A DNA stretch of 8,451 nt, from positions 1 through 8,451 of the forward strand of contig JAGGUB010000057.1 of NCBI GenBank assembly GCA_021158725.1, read 5' to 3'. The number at the start of each line of letters is the position of its first letter. Within the stretch, counting starts at the first letter, position 1. The notes beneath the pieces are model-generated. The model was not told the DNA's origin, ran no database searches, and saw only the letters and a program-made list of their open reading frames with translations. A program made the translations under genes and the position numbers. Below are positions 7,275 to 8,451 of the stretch, piece by piece. The DNA comes from Caldifarciminota bacterium (GTDB lineage: Bacteria; Hydrothermota; UBA3073; NMUJ01).

Positions 7275-7658
7275 TTATAGTATCTCCATCATCGGCATCT
7301 CAGGGGAAGCGGGATTAGGTATAAGCCTTCTCGTCTTGGGTTCAATTACAAGGTCTAATAGCTCCAACAGCACTTGCCCTATAAGAGGTTGTGAACCCTT
7401 TTCTTCTACTAAAACGTCAAGATTAGCCGAACGTCCCTTGAGCTCAATGGTCACTACTCCATAAATAGGTTTCGTCTCTACCTTGTTGTTTGCATATCTT
7501 ACCTTCACTTCACGTACCTTTCTTAATTCAAGCGCCTCCACTATATCCTTAGGTAATACCACCATAGTTGCATCTGTATCAACGACTGCCTCTACTTCTA
7601 CCGACTTATTCGGGTTGAATAAACTCGTAAGTTTTACTCTCTCGATAATCTTTCCCAT
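7275..7658 (-). CDS. Clan AA (retropepsin-like) aspartic protease family protein with altered active-site motif
   Basis: A 127-residue single-domain protein matching the small bacterial clan AA aspartic protease group, which would act as a homodimer as retroviral proteases do. The catalytic loop reads VVDTDATMVVLP (25-36): Asp27 and Thr28 are kept, but the Gly of the normal DTGA is Asp29. The second hallmark is present as PLIGQVLLELLDLVIEP (91-107), equivalent to the ILG stretch, and the C-terminus (IPNPASPEMPMMEIL) looks complete. No signal peptide or membrane segment is seen, so it should be cytoplasmic. The start is well supported, with GAGGG six nt before ATG 7658. The substrate is unknown and activity is in doubt. 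Three of five Gly codons are GGA, unlike the GGT-rich neighbours, which hints at separate origin. It faces rtcA convergently with 94 nt between. Confidence 0.82.
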   Translation of the reverse strand: MGKIIERVKLTSLFNPNKSVEVEAVVDTDATMVVLPKDIVEALELRKVREVKVRYANNKVETKPIYGVVTIELKGRSANLDVLVEEKGSQPLIGQVLLELLDLVIEPKTRRLIPNPASPEMPMMEIL

Positions 7659-7692
7659 ATTAGTCCCTCACTATAATCGTAGTTCTACTGCC

Positions 7693-7708
7693 AGAATGTC
7701 AACATTCT
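7693..7708. promoter_or_regulatory. Palindrome over the -35 region of the clan AA gene
   Basis: AGAATGT, CA, ACATTCT is a perfect 7-bp dyad with a 2-nt centre. It contains the minus-strand TTGACA (7702-7697). Downstream of that, TACGAT lies after 15 nt and GATTAT after 18 nt, either being a possible -10, and then the SD and ATG 7658. A dyad on a -35 box is a typical repressor site, so the gene may be repressed, possibly by its own product or a local regulator (inference). Confidence 0.45.
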
Positions 7709-7731
7709 TTCATCTCTGTGATATCAGAGGA
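7709..7731. repeat. Inverted repeat upstream of the clan AA gene, copy 2 of a shared element
   Basis: CTCTG (7714-7718), six nt, CAGAG (7725-7729) form an inverted repeat with an overlapping 8-bp palindrome TGATATCA (7719-7726). The 23-nt segment matches 6031-6053 at 16 positions. Both copies lie just upstream of, or at, the start of a minus-strand gene. Confidence 0.45.
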
Positions 7732-7736
7732 CCACT

Positions 7737-7874
7737 TTAACCAACAGTTCACGCAATACTGTGGCCACAAATACGGATGATGGCCACCACGTTGCATGGC
7801 GTGACGAAAGTCCCGGCAATTATGATATATATTACACAGTGATAAGCCTAAGCTCTGGCATTGTGCAGAGGTAT
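7737..7874 (+). pseudogene. Remnant of a beta-propeller (BNR-like) coding sequence
   Basis: An open frame with no start codon, closed by TGA at 7875-7877. It encodes LTNSS at 7737-7751 and DDGHHVAWRDESPGNYDIYYT at about 7776-7838 (given here without its first Asp: DGHHVAWRDESPGNYDIYYT). This closely resembles a blade of the intact lipoprotein that follows (GNVHLVW..DDTPGNYEIFYS, residues 73-91). After IYYT the resemblance ends and the frame soon stops. One frame over, SDKPKLW then AEVLITD continues to a TGA, so a frameshift is possible. There is no SD or start codon for this frame. I read it as a short relic of a duplicated or truncated neighbour of the lipoprotein gene. Confidence 0.6.
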
Positions 7875-7915
7875 TGATAACCGATGTTTGTGGGTACCTT
7901 TGATAAAGGGGTGAT

Positions 7916-8451
7916 ATGAGGTGTGATATTTTTAGGATAAAGAGGATAGGTGGTAAAAGTTACTGTAGTGGTGTTGTTTTAATTGTGATGCTTTTACTAT
8001 TGAGTTTAAGCTGCCGTAAGGTGGATAGAGATACTGATAACAATCAACAAAATGCAGAGGAGTGGGATCCGAGAAATGTATCGAGGAGTCCGGGACTTTC
8101 GTACGCTCCTTCTATTGCGGTGGACAATGAAGGAAACGTCCATCTGGTATGGTCTGATGATACACCGGGTAATTATGAAATATTCTATTCCTTCAAAAAA
8201 CCAGACAGTGATTGGGTAGAGCCAATAGATATATCGAATACTTTAAACAACTCGTACGAGCCGTCGATGGATATGGATCCCTTTGGCAACCTGCATGTGG
8301 TGTGGCAGGAGGAGGGTGTGGGTATCTTCTACTCAATGAAGCCAAAAGATGGTGATTGGACCGAGCCAGTCGAAATTCCAGCCGGTGGATCATGGCAACC
8401 GCGGTTAGCGGCAGATGCACAGGGAACCATACATGTGATAACGTCGACTCC
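7916..8451 (+). CDS. Predicted lipoprotein with beta-propeller (BNR/sialidase-like) repeats, 3' end outside window
   Basis: The first 178 codons of a secreted protein. The N-terminus has a basic region (R2, R7, K9, R10, K14), a hydrophobic core VVLIVMLLLLSLS (20-32) and Cys33, an acceptable lipobox (LSLSC) for lipid attachment, then an acidic, Asn/Gln-rich linker (36-52). Two similar blades follow: YAPSIAVDNEGNVHLVW to DSDWVEPIDIS (63-107) and YEPSMDMDPFGNLHVVW to DGDWTEPVEIP (114-155). A third begins at WQPRLAADAQGTIHVI (160-175). The alternation of a PS-I-A-D-x-x-GN-x-HVVW strand pair with a DW-x-EP turn is typical of six- or seven-bladed propellers that bind sugars or proteins at the cell surface. 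No sialidase catalytic residues are visible in this part, so an enzymatic role should not be assumed. ATG 7916 is preceded by AAAGGGGTGAT, a good SD. An earlier propeller relic lies directly upstream. Confidence 0.85.
   Translation, partial: MRCDIFRIKRIGGKSYCSGVVLIVMLLLLSLSCRKVDRDTDNNQQNAEEWDPRNVSRSPGLSYAPSIAVDNEGNVHLVWSDDTPGNYEIFYSFKKPDSDWVEPIDISNTLNNSYEPSMDMDPFGNLHVVWQEEGVGIFYSMKPKDGDWTEPVEIPAGGSWQPRLAADAQGTIHVITST

Noticed and set aside
7699..7713. Four-codon minus-strand frame (MKEC) after the second inverted repeat
   Set aside because: It is too short to support as a gene or leader peptide. It has no SD and no regulatory codon pattern.
8193..8420. 75-codon minus-strand open frame opposite the propeller lipoprotein
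   Set aside because: The plus-strand frame shows a lipobox and repeated blades, and the antisense product has no recognisable feature.
1..8451. CRISPR array, insertion sequence, tRNA, rRNA, phage or toxin-antitoxin system
   Set aside because: I found no regularly spaced repeats, transposase motifs, terminal inverted repeats, tRNA cloverleaf or rRNA-like stretches. The clan AA gene has no visible partner gene.

Overview
The window looks like part of a bacterial chromosome. The likely source is a thermophilic, sugar-using, double-membrane bacterium from a poorly characterised lineage. The evidence is a soluble (non-lipidated) Sec-exported sugar-binding protein, a predicted lipoprotein, bacterial -35/-10 promoters and Shine-Dalgarno (SD) sites, alongside an RtcA that reads more like archaeal than enterobacterial members. 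Lineage is an inference and I hold it loosely; thermophily rests only on general resemblance.

Positions 1-6035, minus strand, hold a carbohydrate block. Read in transcription order it contains a DUF401-type membrane transporter (6035-4857), two CUT1 sugar ABC permeases of the MalF and MalG types (4822-3929 and 3935-3120), a MalE-type solute-binding protein (3105-1924), and a large GH13 alpha-amylase-family enzyme with a CBM48-like glycogen/starch-binding module (1921-1, cut off by the window edge). The last four are packed with overlaps or gaps of 2 to 14 nt. The simplest reading is that the exported glucan hydrolase cuts alpha-glucans, and the binding protein and permeases import the oligosaccharides. 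No ATPase subunit is present, so a shared MsiK/MalK-type ATPase elsewhere is expected.

Positions 6036-6127 form a divergent promoter region. To the right, rtcA (RNA 3'-phosphate cyclase, 6128-7180, plus strand) stands alone. Positions 7181-7274 are a 94-nt convergent gap in which I see no gene and no convincing terminator hairpin.

Positions 7275-8451 look more like accessory DNA. They hold a small retropepsin-like (clan AA) protein with an altered active-site motif (minus strand), an intergenic stretch with two inverted repeats, a decayed fragment of a beta-propeller coding sequence, and the start of an intact propeller lipoprotein (plus strand) that runs off the right edge.

A recurring pattern is that the starts of rtcA, the DUF401 gene and the MalF-type permease have no SD site but sit 4-10 nt from a plausible -10 box. 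They may therefore be leaderless, while operon-internal genes carry clear SD sites. Two gene starts are revised here on this basis: the binding protein to 3105 and the MalF-type permease to 4822.
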